In this document: positions 8,388 through 17,860 of the stretch, in pieces
Position numbering within the stretch: position 1 is the first letter of the stretch
Layout: every line of letters starts with the position of its first letter
Assembly (NCBI GenBank): GCA_015099395.1
Contig: AP024096.1
Span: 310,001-374,000 of the forward strand
DNA: 64,000 bases
Direction of reading: 5' to 3'
Source of the DNA: Ktedonobacteria bacterium brp13
GTDB lineage: Bacteria > Chloroflexota > Ktedonobacteria > Ktedonobacterales > Ktedonobacteraceae
Translations under genes and position numbers: made by a program
The notes under the pieces: generated by a model
What the model saw: only the letters and a program-made list of their open reading frames with translations
Databases searched by the model: none
What the model was told of the DNA's origin: nothing

Positions 8388-9509
8388 TCATCCTCTTTGT
8401 AGCAGCGCCGTTAAGCCGGGAAACGGACCAACGGCCATCAACAATAATAACAAGCTAAAGCCCAGCAGAAGCCAATCGAGCCAGCGGAACGGCGTCGTCT
8501 CATAAAAATCAACCTGCGGCTGACGCAATGAGTAGCCACGAGCGAGCAGCGCATCCCCAATCTCACTGGAGCGCCGGATCATCATCGCCACCATCGGAAC
8601 CGCGATACTCGCCAGATCACGCAGACGACGCCAGAAGCTACGAGGTTGTGCATTGATCGCCCGCGCTATCTGGGCCTGATGGATCGTCTCATAATCGGTC
8701 AAGGCCAGATTAAGAGCACGGAACATAGTACTGATGAAGAAGATCACTGGCTGCGGCAAGCGCAACTGGCGCAACGCCCCGATCAACTCAACATCGCGAC
8801 TGGTCACCACGAGCGCCATCGTTGAAAGGACCATCCCTAGATAACTTACAACCTTAGTTAGCGCTAGCAAGAGACCACGATCAGTCACAGAGATAGCAAG
8901 AGGATGAAAAAACGGCACATGTCCCAACACCCAGGTTGGAAATGCAACGACGCGAGTCACCAGCAAGATCAATAGTGTCGCCAGCAAGAGACCATTGATA
9001 ATGCCACGCCGCCACCAGTAATAGCCCACGACCACAGCCAACCAGAGCGGCTGCCAGAGTGAAAGGCTCAACGTGACGACCCCATGGTAGACGACATGCT
9101 GAAATACAACAACCGTACCAGGTACAGGATTGAAGATAGTCCAGGCTAGAAACAGGCTGATCAGCGTCGGCAGCGCTAATAGCAGGTAGATCCGCGCAAC
9201 CAGCGGCTTCATGCCGCACCCAACAAAGATGAGCAAGCTAGGGATTAAGAGGACCAGCGCACCCAGAAGATCAGGATGCGCTGTATTCATGGCACGCAGT
9301 TGTGCCGCAGAAAGGCAGAGGATAAGAACAACACGCGTGATCAGATGCACACGAGACAGTGGCGCATCAACACGGCGCGAAAAAAGGAATGAACGCACAT
9401 ACTGACGCCCGGGCGGGGGTTGCAAAAAAGGAGCCTCACCCAGCGACGTCGCAGTAGAAAAATCCGCCAGTGGTGTCGCAGTATATTTTTGTTGAGCCAA
9501 ACGATGCAA
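8388..9509 (-). CDS. ECF transporter T component (CbiQ/EcfT-like)
   Basis: This 373-aa integral membrane protein has about six to seven hydrophobic segments and the two Ala-Arg coupling motifs of EcfT proteins (AQIARAINAQP and GDALLARGYS near the C-terminus), which dock onto the ATPases. An N-terminal ~70-residue polar extension makes it longer than typical T components (~260 aa). The ATG has SD GGGAGG. No S-component gene or recognisable riboswitch is in the leader, so it probably serves several unlinked S components (group II ECF). Confidence 0.87.
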   Translation of the reverse strand: MHRLAQQKYTATPLADFSTATSLGEAPFLQPPPGRQYVRSFLFSRRVDAPLSRVHLITRVVLILCLSAAQLRAMNTAHPDLLGALVLLIPSLLIFVGCGMKPLVARIYLLLALPTLISLFLAWTIFNPVPGTVVVFQHVVYHGVVTLSLSLWQPLWLAVVVGYYWWRRGIINGLLLATLLILLVTRVVAFPTWVLGHVPFFHPLAISVTDRGLLLALTKVVSYLGMVLSTMALVVTSRDVELIGALRQLRLPQPVIFFISTMFRALNLALTDYETIHQAQIARAINAQPRSFWRRLRDLASIAVPMVAMMIRRSSEIGDALLARGYSLRQPQVDFYETTPFRWLDWLLLGFSLLLLLMAVGPFPGLTALLQRG

Positions 9510-9692
9510 CCTCCCTTACCTGACAATTTCGCGCATCCCTGGAGAAAGCGCTTGACCCCTTCGCAATAGGAAGAAGTATATTCATACATCATTTCTCCAA
9601 AGGAGAGGGTGAAGACCCCCTCCTACAAATATATATAAAGAATGAGAAATTGTCATGTTCAAGGGACGCATCGTTACTCAACTGGACAGCAG

Positions 9693-9797
9693 TTAATTGG
9701 TCGTATTTGGATCAAGGGCGTCCCGTAGACCATCGCCAATGAAAGAGATTGCCAGTACGATAGCAGCCAGCGCAAGAGTCGGAACCAATACTTCTAT
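9693..9797 (-). pseudogene. C-terminal remnant of a second DppC-type permease
   Basis: On the minus strand the frame ending in TAA at 9693 reads LVPTLALAAIVLAISFIGDG then LRDALDPNTTN. This matches the last ~34 residues of the intact permease upstream (LVPCIVLAMIVLAFSFLGDG, VRDAFDPRAKD) but is not identical. There is no start and nothing upstream in frame beyond about 9797, where a hairpin (AGGAATGTG ... CACATTCCT, then T-rich on the plus strand) marks the break. It is best explained as debris of a duplicated permease gene. Confidence 0.75.
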
Positions 9798-9877
9798 AGG
9801 AATGTGTTGAAGCACATTCCTTTTTTATTCTCTCATGCTGATGCTGAGAATGAGCATCGTAATCGTATAGGTATTAC

Positions 9878-11002
9878 TCAGTCTTTTGCGCGTGGGTCGA
9901 AAGCATCACGTACTCCATCGCCGAGGAATGAGAAGGCCAACACGATCATGGCCAGCACAATACAGGGAACCAGCGGCACCCACGCATTGGTACGGACATA
10001 TTCAGCACCATCCGAGATCATCAGCCCAATACTAGAGCCGGGAGCTTGTACACCCAGACCCAGGAAGCTAATACCAGCCTCAGCAATAATCGTGTTTGAG
10101 ATATTCAGCGTCGCAGCAATGATCACAATACTGAACAGGTTCGGCACAATATGGCGCAAGATAATCTGCGTACTAGAACTACCAGAGGTCCGTGCTGCCT
10201 CTACATACTGCTGCTCTTTCAACTGCAACGTCTGACCACGCACATACCGTGCCATCAACGGCCAGACAGTCAGGGCCAACGCACCTGAAACTAATAGCAA
10301 GCGGGCATTACCATTCGTACCCAGTACCGGAATTTGACTCAGATTTCGGTCAGCCCAGGGACCAAAGATACCGGAGATCAGGATCAAAAACAGTGTGCCA
10401 GGGAAAGCAAACATAATATCAGTGAAACGTGCCAGGGCAAAATCGATCCAGCCACCGTAGTAGCCGGCCAGTACACCCATAAGGATGCCCAGCACAATAT
10501 CAACAACCTCAACTAACACAGCCACAGACATCGAAATCAACACGCCCTGCATAACACGGGCTAACATATCACGGCCAAGTCCATCAGTACCTAACCAATA
10601 CATTGAAGAAGGCAGTTCAGCAAGACGGTCTACCTCAGTATGTGCATAGGTATGGTATACACCAGGACCAATTGTCCCATTCAAAGTACTATTATAGGGG
10701 CCACCAATATGCTGATAGATAACTGGTCCAATAGCAGCCAGCACGATAAAGAAGAAAATGACATACAGACTGAACATCGCCTTCTTATCACGACGGAAGC
10801 GAGCCAGAGACTCCTGAAACGGGGTCTTATGTTTTGTGGTAACAACGGGTGCCGTCTCCGCAAGAACGGACTCAGTAGCAGCCTCGACCCCCAACGCGGA
10901 AACGAGATTAGCGGGAGCCATTACCTCGGGCTGTTGCTCAACCGGATTGGTACCAGGAGCAAAGTGAGAGTGTTGTTGCTCTCCATTGATCGGTTCCTTC
11001 AC
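9878..11002 (-). CDS. Peptide ABC transporter permease, DppC type
   Basis: This 374-aa permease has a long polar N-terminus (~75 residues), the OppC-type N-terminal helix (FRRDKKAMFSLYVIFFFIVLA), then the binding-protein-dependent permease domain with the EAA loop (YVEAARTSGSSSTQIILRHIVPN) and the family ending FSFLGDGVRDAFDP. It forms the channel with the DppB partner 18 bases upstream. The start is GTG with SD AGGAGG. No DppD/DppF ATPase follows, so ATPases must come from elsewhere. Confidence 0.92.
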   Translation of the reverse strand: MKEPINGEQQHSHFAPGTNPVEQQPEVMAPANLVSALGVEAATESVLAETAPVVTTKHKTPFQESLARFRRDKKAMFSLYVIFFFIVLAAIGPVIYQHIGGPYNSTLNGTIGPGVYHTYAHTEVDRLAELPSSMYWLGTDGLGRDMLARVMQGVLISMSVAVLVEVVDIVLGILMGVLAGYYGGWIDFALARFTDIMFAFPGTLFLILISGIFGPWADRNLSQIPVLGTNGNARLLLVSGALALTVWPLMARYVRGQTLQLKEQQYVEAARTSGSSSTQIILRHIVPNLFSIVIIAATLNISNTIIAEAGISFLGLGVQAPGSSIGLMISDGAEYVRTNAWVPLVPCIVLAMIVLAFSFLGDGVRDAFDPRAKD

Positions 11003-11020
11003 CTACATTTCCTCCTACCT

Positions 11021-11983
11021 TTATTCCGACTTAATACGGGGATCGATAACTGAATACAAAAGATCTGACACCAGATTGCCAAGCACAACAGCAACCGCAA
11101 GGATAACAGTCGTCGCCTGCACGACAGGATAGTCAGAATTGTCGACTGAACTAATTGTGGTCTCGGCAATACCAGGAATATTGAAAACATGCTCGATAAA
11201 GAAGGCACCAGTGACAAGGAAAGCCACCGAGACACTCACGACGGTCACCAGAGGGATCAAAGCATTGCGAAATGCGTGTTTGTAGATGACGGAGCGATTC
11301 AACATACCTTTAGCACGCGCGGTACGAATGTAATCTTGATTCAATACCTCAAGCATACTGGTACGGGCTAAACGTGCGTAATACGCGAAGCCAGTAGCGC
11401 CATAAATTAATATCGGCACCAGTTTAAACTGAATATCGCTCCAGGAATAAGACCAGGGGGTACCCCAGTTCGCAACCGGCCAGTTCAAACCAGGAATATT
11501 TTGATCAAGGGCAACCAGTATCACCTGCGCAACCGTCGCTAACACGAAAGAAGGTATAGCATACACGATCAACATCACGACCATATTAGAAGTGTCGATC
11601 CAGGTACGGGCCTTCAAAGCCGAGTAGATGCCGAGAGGAATACCAAGCACTAATTGCACGACCAGGGCCCAGAGACCCAACTCGAGAGAGATCGGCACAC
11701 CCTGTGCCAGAATATCAGCAACAGGACGCCCTTTGGCGCTAAAAGAGTAACCAAAGTTAAGTTTACATAGGTTGACCAGGAAATTATAGTACTGCTGATA
11801 CCAGGGAAGATCCAGGCCATACGCATGCCTGAGCTGATTATATGCAGTCAGCGTATAATGCTGTCCTAACAATGTTTTGATAGGATCATCAGGCGAAAAA
11901 TAGCCCATGATAAAGGTGATAAAGGTCACGCCAATGATGACAAAGATCAGGCCCATTAACCTTTTTAACCAGAATTGAACCAT
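11021..11983 (-). CDS. Peptide ABC transporter permease, DppB type
   Basis: This 320-aa permease shows the OppB layout: an N-terminal helix (FWLKRLMGLIFVIIGVTFITF), the periplasmic segment with DPIKTLLGQ, four to five further helices and the EAA loop (YIRTARAKGMLNRSVIYKHAFRNALIPLV). The ending LVSDLLYSVIDPRIK is typical. It lies in the order binding protein, DppB, DppC. Confidence 0.92.
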   Translation of the reverse strand: MVQFWLKRLMGLIFVIIGVTFITFIMGYFSPDDPIKTLLGQHYTLTAYNQLRHAYGLDLPWYQQYYNFLVNLCKLNFGYSFSAKGRPVADILAQGVPISLELGLWALVVQLVLGIPLGIYSALKARTWIDTSNMVVMLIVYAIPSFVLATVAQVILVALDQNIPGLNWPVANWGTPWSYSWSDIQFKLVPILIYGATGFAYYARLARTSMLEVLNQDYIRTARAKGMLNRSVIYKHAFRNALIPLVTVVSVSVAFLVTGAFFIEHVFNIPGIAETTISSVDNSDYPVVQATTVILAVAVVLGNLVSDLLYSVIDPRIKSE

Positions 11984-12013
11984 ATATAACTCCCATTTCC
12001 CTGGCAGCCAAGC

Positions 12014-12042
12014 GGGGATAGCGCCTGTAAGCCGCTATCCCC
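12014..12042 (-). promoter_or_regulatory. Intercistronic hairpin between binding protein and permease genes
   Basis: A perfect 10-bp stem (GGGGATAGCG / CGCTATCCCC) with a 9-base loop and no T-run lies after the binding-protein stop. In such operons a hairpin here usually protects the abundant upstream mRNA or lowers read-through into permeases; that role is inferred. Confidence 0.5.
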
Positions 12043-12089
12043 ACTGACATGACGTTACCAAGGAATGAACCTTAAGGTAAGCACTGACA

Positions 12090-13835
12090 TTAGTGTTTTG
12101 TGATGTAGACCTTCGCCCAGTCATCAGGCGGAGTCTCCGAGTCGGATGTGAAGGTCAAACCATGCACCCATGGCTTGGTCAAGCGCAGGTCAGGGCGCTG
12201 GTAGATCGGGATCCACGCAGCGTAGTCGACAAGCTGCTGCTCAATCTGGTTGTATGCATTCGCACGCGCAGCCAGGGCAGCCGCACTTGTACCATGCATC
12301 AGATCGGCCTGTGCCATCAGAGCTTGAGCGGCCTGCTGCTGTTTTACCTGAGCACTGTCATTCTGACCAAAGTTGACTGCGTTGTTTGCCTGGTTCGGAG
12401 CGAACTGCAAGCTAATCCAGTCCTGAGGATCCGGGTAGTCTGCACCCCAACCGGAGACCCAGATCTGTAACGGGCCAGCTTTGCCGTTATTCAGAGAGAG
12501 CTCTCTAAACAGGTTACTCTGGCTGATAGTCGTGGTTGCGACATTGATACCCAGCACGTCTTTCCACATCTGAGCCACAGCGGCAACCTCGTTAGCAGAA
12601 GCGGCATTCTGGCTAGGATAGGTGAAGGTTATCTTCGAGAAGGCGGCACGTGTCGTACCGGTCTCTGCTAGACCCTGATTAAACAGTGCAACAGCTTTAG
12701 CTTTATCACCAGCAGTGGTAGCACCATCTGGACACTGGAGATTAGCATCGTAGCCATACTGACCTTGCGGAACAATGTGGCAGGTAGGGGTATATGCGTT
12801 GCTGAATACACCTTTAACAATCGCATCACGGTTGATAGCCAGTGCCATGGCCTGACGGATATTCTGATTGTCCATCGGCTTCACACGGGAATTCATAGCA
12901 ACGTAGAAGATGGTCAACGCAGGAGTCTGGCTGAAATCAGGCGACTTCTTCGCAGCCGGAACCTGAGGCAGCGGGATCCACGTGTAGTCAATCTGGTTGG
13001 CCAGGTAGGCATTGTACTCGGTCTGCGTATCCTTATAAGGAACGTAGTCAAGCTCTGTCAGCTGAGGCTTAGCACCGTAGTAGTTCGGGTTAGGAACGAA
13101 TTGAATGCCAGTTGTATGGCTGTATGCTTTGACTTTAAAAGGACCGTCACCACCCTGACCACCGTTATCAGACAGATGATCAGTCCAGCTACTCAGGCCC
13201 CATTTCTCAACAACACTCTTCTCAACGACGTAGCTTACTGAGTACGTTAAGGCTTGCAGGAAGTAAGCACTCGGATTGGCGAGCTTAAAGACAATCGTAT
13301 TCGGGTCCTGCACAATGATGCTATCACCAATGAGTGACTTGACTGCACCAGTTGTACGTGCGGTAGAATCTTTAAGGGTACCAAGATATGTCAGGGCAGC
13401 ACCAGATACATTGTTCACACTTGGTGACAAGGCACGATCGATACTGTAAGCAACATCGTTGGCATCCAACTTCGTGCCGTCACTGAATTTCAGGTTTTGA
13501 CGCAGGTGGAATGTGTAGGTCAGACCATCGGACGAGACTTCATAAGACGTCGCGAGTTGTGGCTTTACATTCAATTTGTCATCTAACTGGACAAGACCTG
13601 TGTAAACAAGGTTGACTGCCTGAATCGAAGGGCTGTCCGTTGCCGTACCAGGATCAAACGAGGTAATGTCAGGCAAGTTAAGACCCCAGCGATAAATTTG
13701 CTGGCTCGCTGGAGCTTTTGCAGTGCTGCCCGAACCGCTAGGTACGGTACCACCGCCACAGGCCGAGAGAAGCATAGCGAAGACAATCACCAGGCTAGAT
13801 AATAAGGCGACTCGCTTCTTAGGGGTTCCTTGCAT
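12090..13835 (-). CDS. Peptide/oligopeptide ABC transporter substrate-binding lipoprotein
   Basis: SBP family 5 protein of 581 aa. I start it at the ATG at 13833-13835 (MQGTPKKRVALL), which has SD AAAGGAG, rather than the upstream ATG at 13883. The signal peptide ends in the lipobox LLSAC, so it is a lipoprotein, with a Gly/Ser spacer after the Cys. Family motifs include RWGLNLPDITSFDPG, YTFHLRQNLKFSDGTKLDANDV, VKPMDNQNIRQAMALAINRDAIV and near the end AWIPIYQRPDLRL. It delivers peptides or similar solutes to the DppBC channel encoded downstream. Confidence 0.92.
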   Translation of the reverse strand: MQGTPKKRVALLSSLVIVFAMLLSACGGGTVPSGSGSTAKAPASQQIYRWGLNLPDITSFDPGTATDSPSIQAVNLVYTGLVQLDDKLNVKPQLATSYEVSSDGLTYTFHLRQNLKFSDGTKLDANDVAYSIDRALSPSVNNVSGAALTYLGTLKDSTARTTGAVKSLIGDSIIVQDPNTIVFKLANPSAYFLQALTYSVSYVVEKSVVEKWGLSSWTDHLSDNGGQGGDGPFKVKAYSHTTGIQFVPNPNYYGAKPQLTELDYVPYKDTQTEYNAYLANQIDYTWIPLPQVPAAKKSPDFSQTPALTIFYVAMNSRVKPMDNQNIRQAMALAINRDAIVKGVFSNAYTPTCHIVPQGQYGYDANLQCPDGATTAGDKAKAVALFNQGLAETGTTRAAFSKITFTYPSQNAASANEVAAVAQMWKDVLGINVATTTISQSNLFRELSLNNGKAGPLQIWVSGWGADYPDPQDWISLQFAPNQANNAVNFGQNDSAQVKQQQAAQALMAQADLMHGTSAAALAARANAYNQIEQQLVDYAAWIPIYQRPDLRLTKPWVHGLTFTSDSETPPDDWAKVYITKH

Positions 13836-14344
13836 GGCTTGCTCCTTTTCATTAAAAGAGACATCAAAGTTTACGATCAACATAGCTTACATGCTTAACC
13901 AACATCGATCTATATGTAAGCATATTACGCATAAAGGGCTGTCTTCTCACACTAAATCTCCCTACAACCTCACAGTAAGTCATTTCAAGAGAGACAGAAA
14001 AATACTGATAAGAATCAGATTGGCTAGGAAAGGTGTGACTTGCACCTTCTTCTAACTCTACCCCTTAAAGGAATAAGCCAAATTATTTATCAGCCTTTCC
14101 TATAAAATTTCGCTATATGCTATAGACCGATGCTTCAATTAAAAAGCTTCTATATACCTTACGTCTATCCTATGAAATTTCTCACATAAATTTACATAAT
14201 AAATTAATATCGACTGATATATCACCATTTTACTTACTAGTATAACTCTGACACTTTCTTTAAGTTATCTACAACCTATGCTTCTTACACGAAAGAAAAT
14301 ATGCATGTTCCGTAGAACATCCTATGCTTGCTTTATTCTGTCAG
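13836..14344. other. AT-rich intergenic region upstream of the peptide importer
   Basis: About 510 bases without a convincing gene. An 8-bp inverted repeat (GCTTACAT ... ATGTAAGC) lies near 13885-13921, in the leader of the binding-protein gene. I cannot assign a clear -35/-10 pair. The 3' part leads into the folE terminator. Confidence 0.4.
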
Positions 14345-14374
14345 CAAAAAAGGAGCGACGTACAGTCGCTCCTC
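14345..14374 (-). terminator. Rho-independent terminator of the que-folE operon
   Basis: On the minus strand an 8-bp stem (GGAGCGAC / GTCGCTCC) with a 5-base loop is followed directly by six T. It lies about 65 bases after the folE stop. Confidence 0.85.
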
Positions 14375-14436
14375 GGGAATGTATTTTTATTGATAAAGCT
14401 GCAATAATAACTACAGCGCTAGCATAGTAGCAGCTA

Positions 14437-15117
14437 TTATTTCGTCATCTGCATGAATTCTTCGCGCAGATCGTGATCGGTACGAAAATTTCCGCGCATC
14501 ACTGAAGAGGTCATGATGCCTGGCGTGCGAATGCCACGTGAGGACATACAAAGATGTTCACCTTTGATAAGAACGGCGACATGTTTTGTGTCAGTTATAC
14601 GACTGATCTCATCGGCAATTTGCTGTCCCAGACGCTCTTGAATCTGCAATTGGTGTGCAAATTGATGGGCGATCCGAGCAAATTTGGAGAGGCCCAACAC
14701 TTTATCACCGGGAATATAGCCAATCGTGACATCGCACCACATTGGCAAGAGATGATGTTCGCAAAGCGAAAAGACACGCATCCCTGAAACGCAGACCATC
14801 TGATCCGTCGAGAGAGCACTAAACGTCGTATCGGTCGTCCCGGGATCATACTCGATAAACTCGCGCCACCAATCCGCCCAACGGCGTGGAGTTCCCTGCA
14901 AACCCTCCCGATCAGGGTCCTCACCCAGGGCTACGAGCAATTCTCGTCCCAATTCAAGTAAACGTGGGTAGTCAATTTTCGGTGTGACTGACTTGACACG
15001 TTGCGCATCTTGAACGACAGCCAGCCCTTGTTCCCGGTGATAATCAAGTTTCGCATGCCCATTCTGAGAAGCATGATTATTGTTGTTTGAGCGATCCTGA
15101 TCTACGTGCAATACCAT
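14437..15117 (-). CDS. folE: GTP cyclohydrolase I
   Basis: A 226-aa GTP cyclohydrolase I converting GTP to dihydroneopterin triphosphate. A ~45-residue polar N-terminus precedes the core (ALGEDPDREGLQGTPRRWADWWREF). Zinc and active-site motifs are present: SLCEHHLLPMWCDVTIGYIP and IKGEHLCMSSRGIRTPG. It is last in the minus-strand operon after queE, so its product is likely shared between folate and queuosine precursor synthesis. Confidence 0.96.
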   Translation of the reverse strand: MVLHVDQDRSNNNNHASQNGHAKLDYHREQGLAVVQDAQRVKSVTPKIDYPRLLELGRELLVALGEDPDREGLQGTPRRWADWWREFIEYDPGTTDTTFSALSTDQMVCVSGMRVFSLCEHHLLPMWCDVTIGYIPGDKVLGLSKFARIAHQFAHQLQIQERLGQQIADEISRITDTKHVAVLIKGEHLCMSSRGIRTPGIMTSSVMRGNFRTDHDLREEFMQMTK

Positions 15118-15167
15118 AATTCATTTATCCTCACTTCAGTACATTCCTATGCGTTGCCCTACCATTA

Positions 15168-15929
15168 TTATACGCCACGGCGGTTGCCCCACAGCAGGGT
15201 ATGGAGTTGAGGCAACACGGTTACCGTATACCAGTGGTCCGCAATGGTGCGCTGAATCAACCAATCCATACGCTCAAGGATACCTGGTATATCGATCTCC
15301 TGCCCACTCTGCGGAGGGGTATGATTACCCGCTTGCAGATAGAGGGGAAGATCCGGGTAACGTTCGGAAACATGTCTGGCATACGCGTAATCCTCTTCGT
15401 CAAAGACAACGACTTTGAGGCATATCTGAACCTTTGGCGTATCCTTTTTTTTCGTGGCGCACATAATACTACGATCCAGGCGTTCCCAGCGCGTCACCTG
15501 CTTGCTACTAGGAGGCTTGGGAGAGAGTGTCAGGTAGTCTAGCATAGAAAACCAGGGCTGTGCAACGCTACCCTGGGTCTCAACAGCAAATGTGTAGCCA
15601 TGCTGGTGCCCGAGATCAAGCAGCTCTTCAAGCGGCTGAATCGCGGGATTTCCACCAGAGAGCGTCACAAGGAGAGGAGTGTGCTCTGAAAGGCGCTGTA
15701 TCTCAGCAAAGACCTGCTGAGTTGTCAATGGTTGCCATTCAGCCTTGTGCTCGGGCAGGACTGCGTACAACGTATCGCACCAGGAGCAGCGATAATCGCA
15801 GCCGCCTGTACGCACAAAGACAGTCGGCTTTCCAATCAATGCCCCCTCACCCTGAATGGTTACACCAAAGATCTCGGATACAGCGATGGTTCTTGTTGTG
15901 ACATGTTCACGTCGTTCAAGCTGAATCAT
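15168..15929 (-). CDS. queE: 7-carboxy-7-deazaguanine synthase (radical SAM)
   Basis: This 253-aa enzyme rearranges 6-carboxytetrahydropterin to CDG. It has the radical SAM cysteines in GGCDYRCSWCD (CxxxCxxC) after the QueE lead-in SEIFGVTIQGEGALIGKPTVFVR, and the SAM-binding VTLSGGNPA. I place the start at ATG 15927-15929 (MIQLERREH), 2 bases after the queD stop and behind SD GAGGAG, instead of a longer version running into queD. Confidence 0.94.
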   Translation of the reverse strand: MIQLERREHVTTRTIAVSEIFGVTIQGEGALIGKPTVFVRTGGCDYRCSWCDTLYAVLPEHKAEWQPLTTQQVFAEIQRLSEHTPLLVTLSGGNPAIQPLEELLDLGHQHGYTFAVETQGSVAQPWFSMLDYLTLSPKPPSSKQVTRWERLDRSIMCATKKKDTPKVQICLKVVVFDEEDYAYARHVSERYPDLPLYLQAGNHTPPQSGQEIDIPGILERMDWLIQRTIADHWYTVTVLPQLHTLLWGNRRGV

Positions 15930-15931
15930 TC

Positions 15932-16387
15932 CTATAACTCCTCGCGCTCCGCATGAGTAATCTCTACATAACCTTTTTCTGTCTCCCATAACCTGATGCG
16001 GTAAAGTAAATTATCAGGTATACCGCCTACAACCAGTGCATCCCAGATCCAGTGTACAAGATTTTCAGCGGTTGTACGAATACCGGTCAGCAGATTCAGG
16101 TCGTTATGATCCAGACCACCATGCTCTACTGGTTGCGCATCAGGACCACAAATGACTGAGTCTGAAAGATGCTCCAGGATAGTTGCGTTCACAATAGTTT
16201 TCAGGTCGTCAAAGTCCATCACCATGCCGTCGCTCGATTCGCCTGGCGCAGAGATAATAGGTCCGCGCAAGGAAATCTGTAAGCGATAGGAATGTCCATG
16301 CGGACGGCGGCATTTACCCTTATGATTTGGTAAGTGGTGAGCGGCGTCAAAGTTAAACTCGCGCGTAATAATAGCGTAATGTGTCAT
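15932..16387 (-). CDS. queD: 6-carboxy-5,6,7,8-tetrahydropterin synthase
   Basis: This 151-aa QueD/PTPS-family enzyme makes CPH4 from dihydroneopterin triphosphate. Zinc histidines and the catalytic Cys are seen in FDAAHHLPNHKGKCRRPHGHSYRL, followed by MDFDDLK and the Glu-rich C-terminus LWETEKGYVEI. The 221-base gap before it (16388-16608) contains a 9-bp hairpin (TTGCCGATG / CATCGGCAA at about 16473-16508) of unknown role. Confidence 0.95.
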   Translation of the reverse strand: MTHYAIITREFNFDAAHHLPNHKGKCRRPHGHSYRLQISLRGPIISAPGESSDGMVMDFDDLKTIVNATILEHLSDSVICGPDAQPVEHGGLDHNDLNLLTGIRTTAENLVHWIWDALVVGGIPDNLLYRIRLWETEKGYVEITHAEREEL

Positions 16388-16608
16388 AGATTTCCTCGCG
16401 TCAAAAACATGAGCTTCCGAGAGGGGAAGGTTCTGTGGCGCTACTGGTAGTCAGGATCGTTGTAATCCGCATGTTTGCCGATGCAAGAAGGATCTCTACA
16501 TCGGCAAGCATCCGATCTCATCATACCACGATACCTGCATACACGATACCTTCCCCGCTACCATTCCACAAGAAACGATGGTTCAATACAATAACTCAAT
16601 ATAATGGC

Positions 16609-17370
16609 TTACGCCTCGATCCGGCCCGCAATGTTGATATAGTGAGAGGGATCATTCGCATAGATAGTTGGATCAACGACACCCGCCAGCTTGAAGGCTT
16701 CCCAACGCTCGGTGCATGTGCCACACTGTCCACAATGCCGATCATCCAGGCCATCACTGCCCCCTTCGTAACAGCTCCAGGTTAATTCAAAGGGTACATT
16801 GAGGCTCGCTCCCAGCCGAGCGATCTGCGCCTTAGAAAAATACATAAAGGGCGCTTCAACTTTGATATTACGTCCATCCATTGCGGTCGCGAGCATCGTA
16901 TTGAAGGCATCCACGAAGACTTCACGACAGTCAGGGTACTGAGCATAATCGCCATGGTGAGGTGCATAGGCGATAACACGCGCATTTTCATTCCAGGCCA
17001 GCGTGGCAGCCTGCAACAGCATGTTCGGGTTGCGATAGGGAACAACCGTAGCTTTCATGCTATCATCGGTATAATGTCCATGCGGCATCTTGCGCTCAGG
17101 ATTGATCAATGCAGAATCTGAGTCGGCGAGCAGGCGAGAAATCGGCAACTCGATAATCTCATGGGCGATCTCCAGGCTCGGATAACGCTTGCGCAGATCG
17201 GCAATATAGAGCTCTGCATATGTCAGTTCTTTGACATGCTTCTGTCCATAATTAAACGATAACAGGTGGAGATGAAAACCAGCCGCTGCATAGTAATGAG
17301 CCAGCACGCAGCTATCCATTCCACCACTTACAATCAATACCGCATGATTTTCACGCTGTGTGGTAGGCAT
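16609..17370 (-). CDS. queC: 7-cyano-7-deazaguanine (preQ0) synthase
   Basis: This 253-aa ATP-dependent ligase converts CDG to preQ0. The PP-loop SGGMDSCVLAHYY lies near residue 15, the family motif LSFNYGQKHVKEL follows, and the C-terminal zinc site is visible as SCYEGG ... RHCGQCGTCTER. SD AGGAGG precedes the ATG. It lies 40 bases after queF in the same operon. Confidence 0.96.
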   Translation of the reverse strand: MPTTQRENHAVLIVSGGMDSCVLAHYYAAAGFHLHLLSFNYGQKHVKELTYAELYIADLRKRYPSLEIAHEIIELPISRLLADSDSALINPERKMPHGHYTDDSMKATVVPYRNPNMLLQAATLAWNENARVIAYAPHHGDYAQYPDCREVFVDAFNTMLATAMDGRNIKVEAPFMYFSKAQIARLGASLNVPFELTWSCYEGGSDGLDDRHCGQCGTCTERWEAFKLAGVVDPTIYANDPSHYINIAGRIEA

Positions 17371-17410
17371 AAATGTGTCCTCCTAAAACAAGTGGGAAGA
17401 TACCACCAGA

Positions 17411-17860
17411 CTAACCGTTGGTGGGCAGGTAACGACGCAGTTCAGGGCGTGGTCCCTGATAATCGGATTGCGCAAATTCAGTTGTGATCACCGTTTTAAC
17501 ATTGCCACGAACTGTAAAATCTCCTACGACACGCATCCACCGTGGCGCAAGAAGTGTTACCAGGTCGTCCAGTATGACATTGGTTGACGCTTCATGACTG
17601 ATCTGTCGATTTCGAAACCCATTAATGTAGAGCTTCAGGCTCTTTAATTCAACGACCGACTGATCAGGCACATAGTCGATGATGATCGTCGCGAAGTCGG
17701 GAAAGCCCGAACGTGGACACAGGCAGGTGAATTCTGGAATCTCAAAGTGTGTTACATAATCTCTGACTGCATATTGGTTGGGCCACGCCTCAAGCTGATT
17801 CTCGGCTATCTCTTCGGTACCATAACGACCGGGGACGCGGTGCTGCTCGGTCTCTTGCAT
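17411..17860 (-). CDS. queF: NADPH-dependent 7-cyano-7-deazaguanine reductase
   Basis: This 149-aa unimodular QueF reduces preQ0 to preQ1. The nucleophilic Cys is in [16 protein letters not shown] and the QueF motif is [14 protein letters not shown] with the following His/Glu (ISHEAST). I use the ATG at 17858-17860 ([14 protein letters not shown]) with SD CTGGAGG; a longer reading frame upstream has no family homology. It is the first gene of the queF-C-D-E-folE operon; its presence shows the pathway goes to preQ1 for tRNA queuosine, not only to preQ0. Confidence 0.95.
   Translation of the reverse strand: MQETEQHRVPGRYGTEEIAENQLEAWPNQYAVRDYVTHFEIPEFTCLCPRSGFPDFATIIIDYVPDQSVVELKSLKLYINGFRNRQISHEASTNVILDDLVTLLAPRWMRVVGDFTVRGNVKTVITTEFAQSDYQGPRPELRRYLPTNG

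Noticed and set aside
9510..9660. Possible thiamin or other riboswitch upstream of the ECF T component
   Set aside because: No TPP CTGAGA core or other known riboswitch consensus is visible; only short stems are present.
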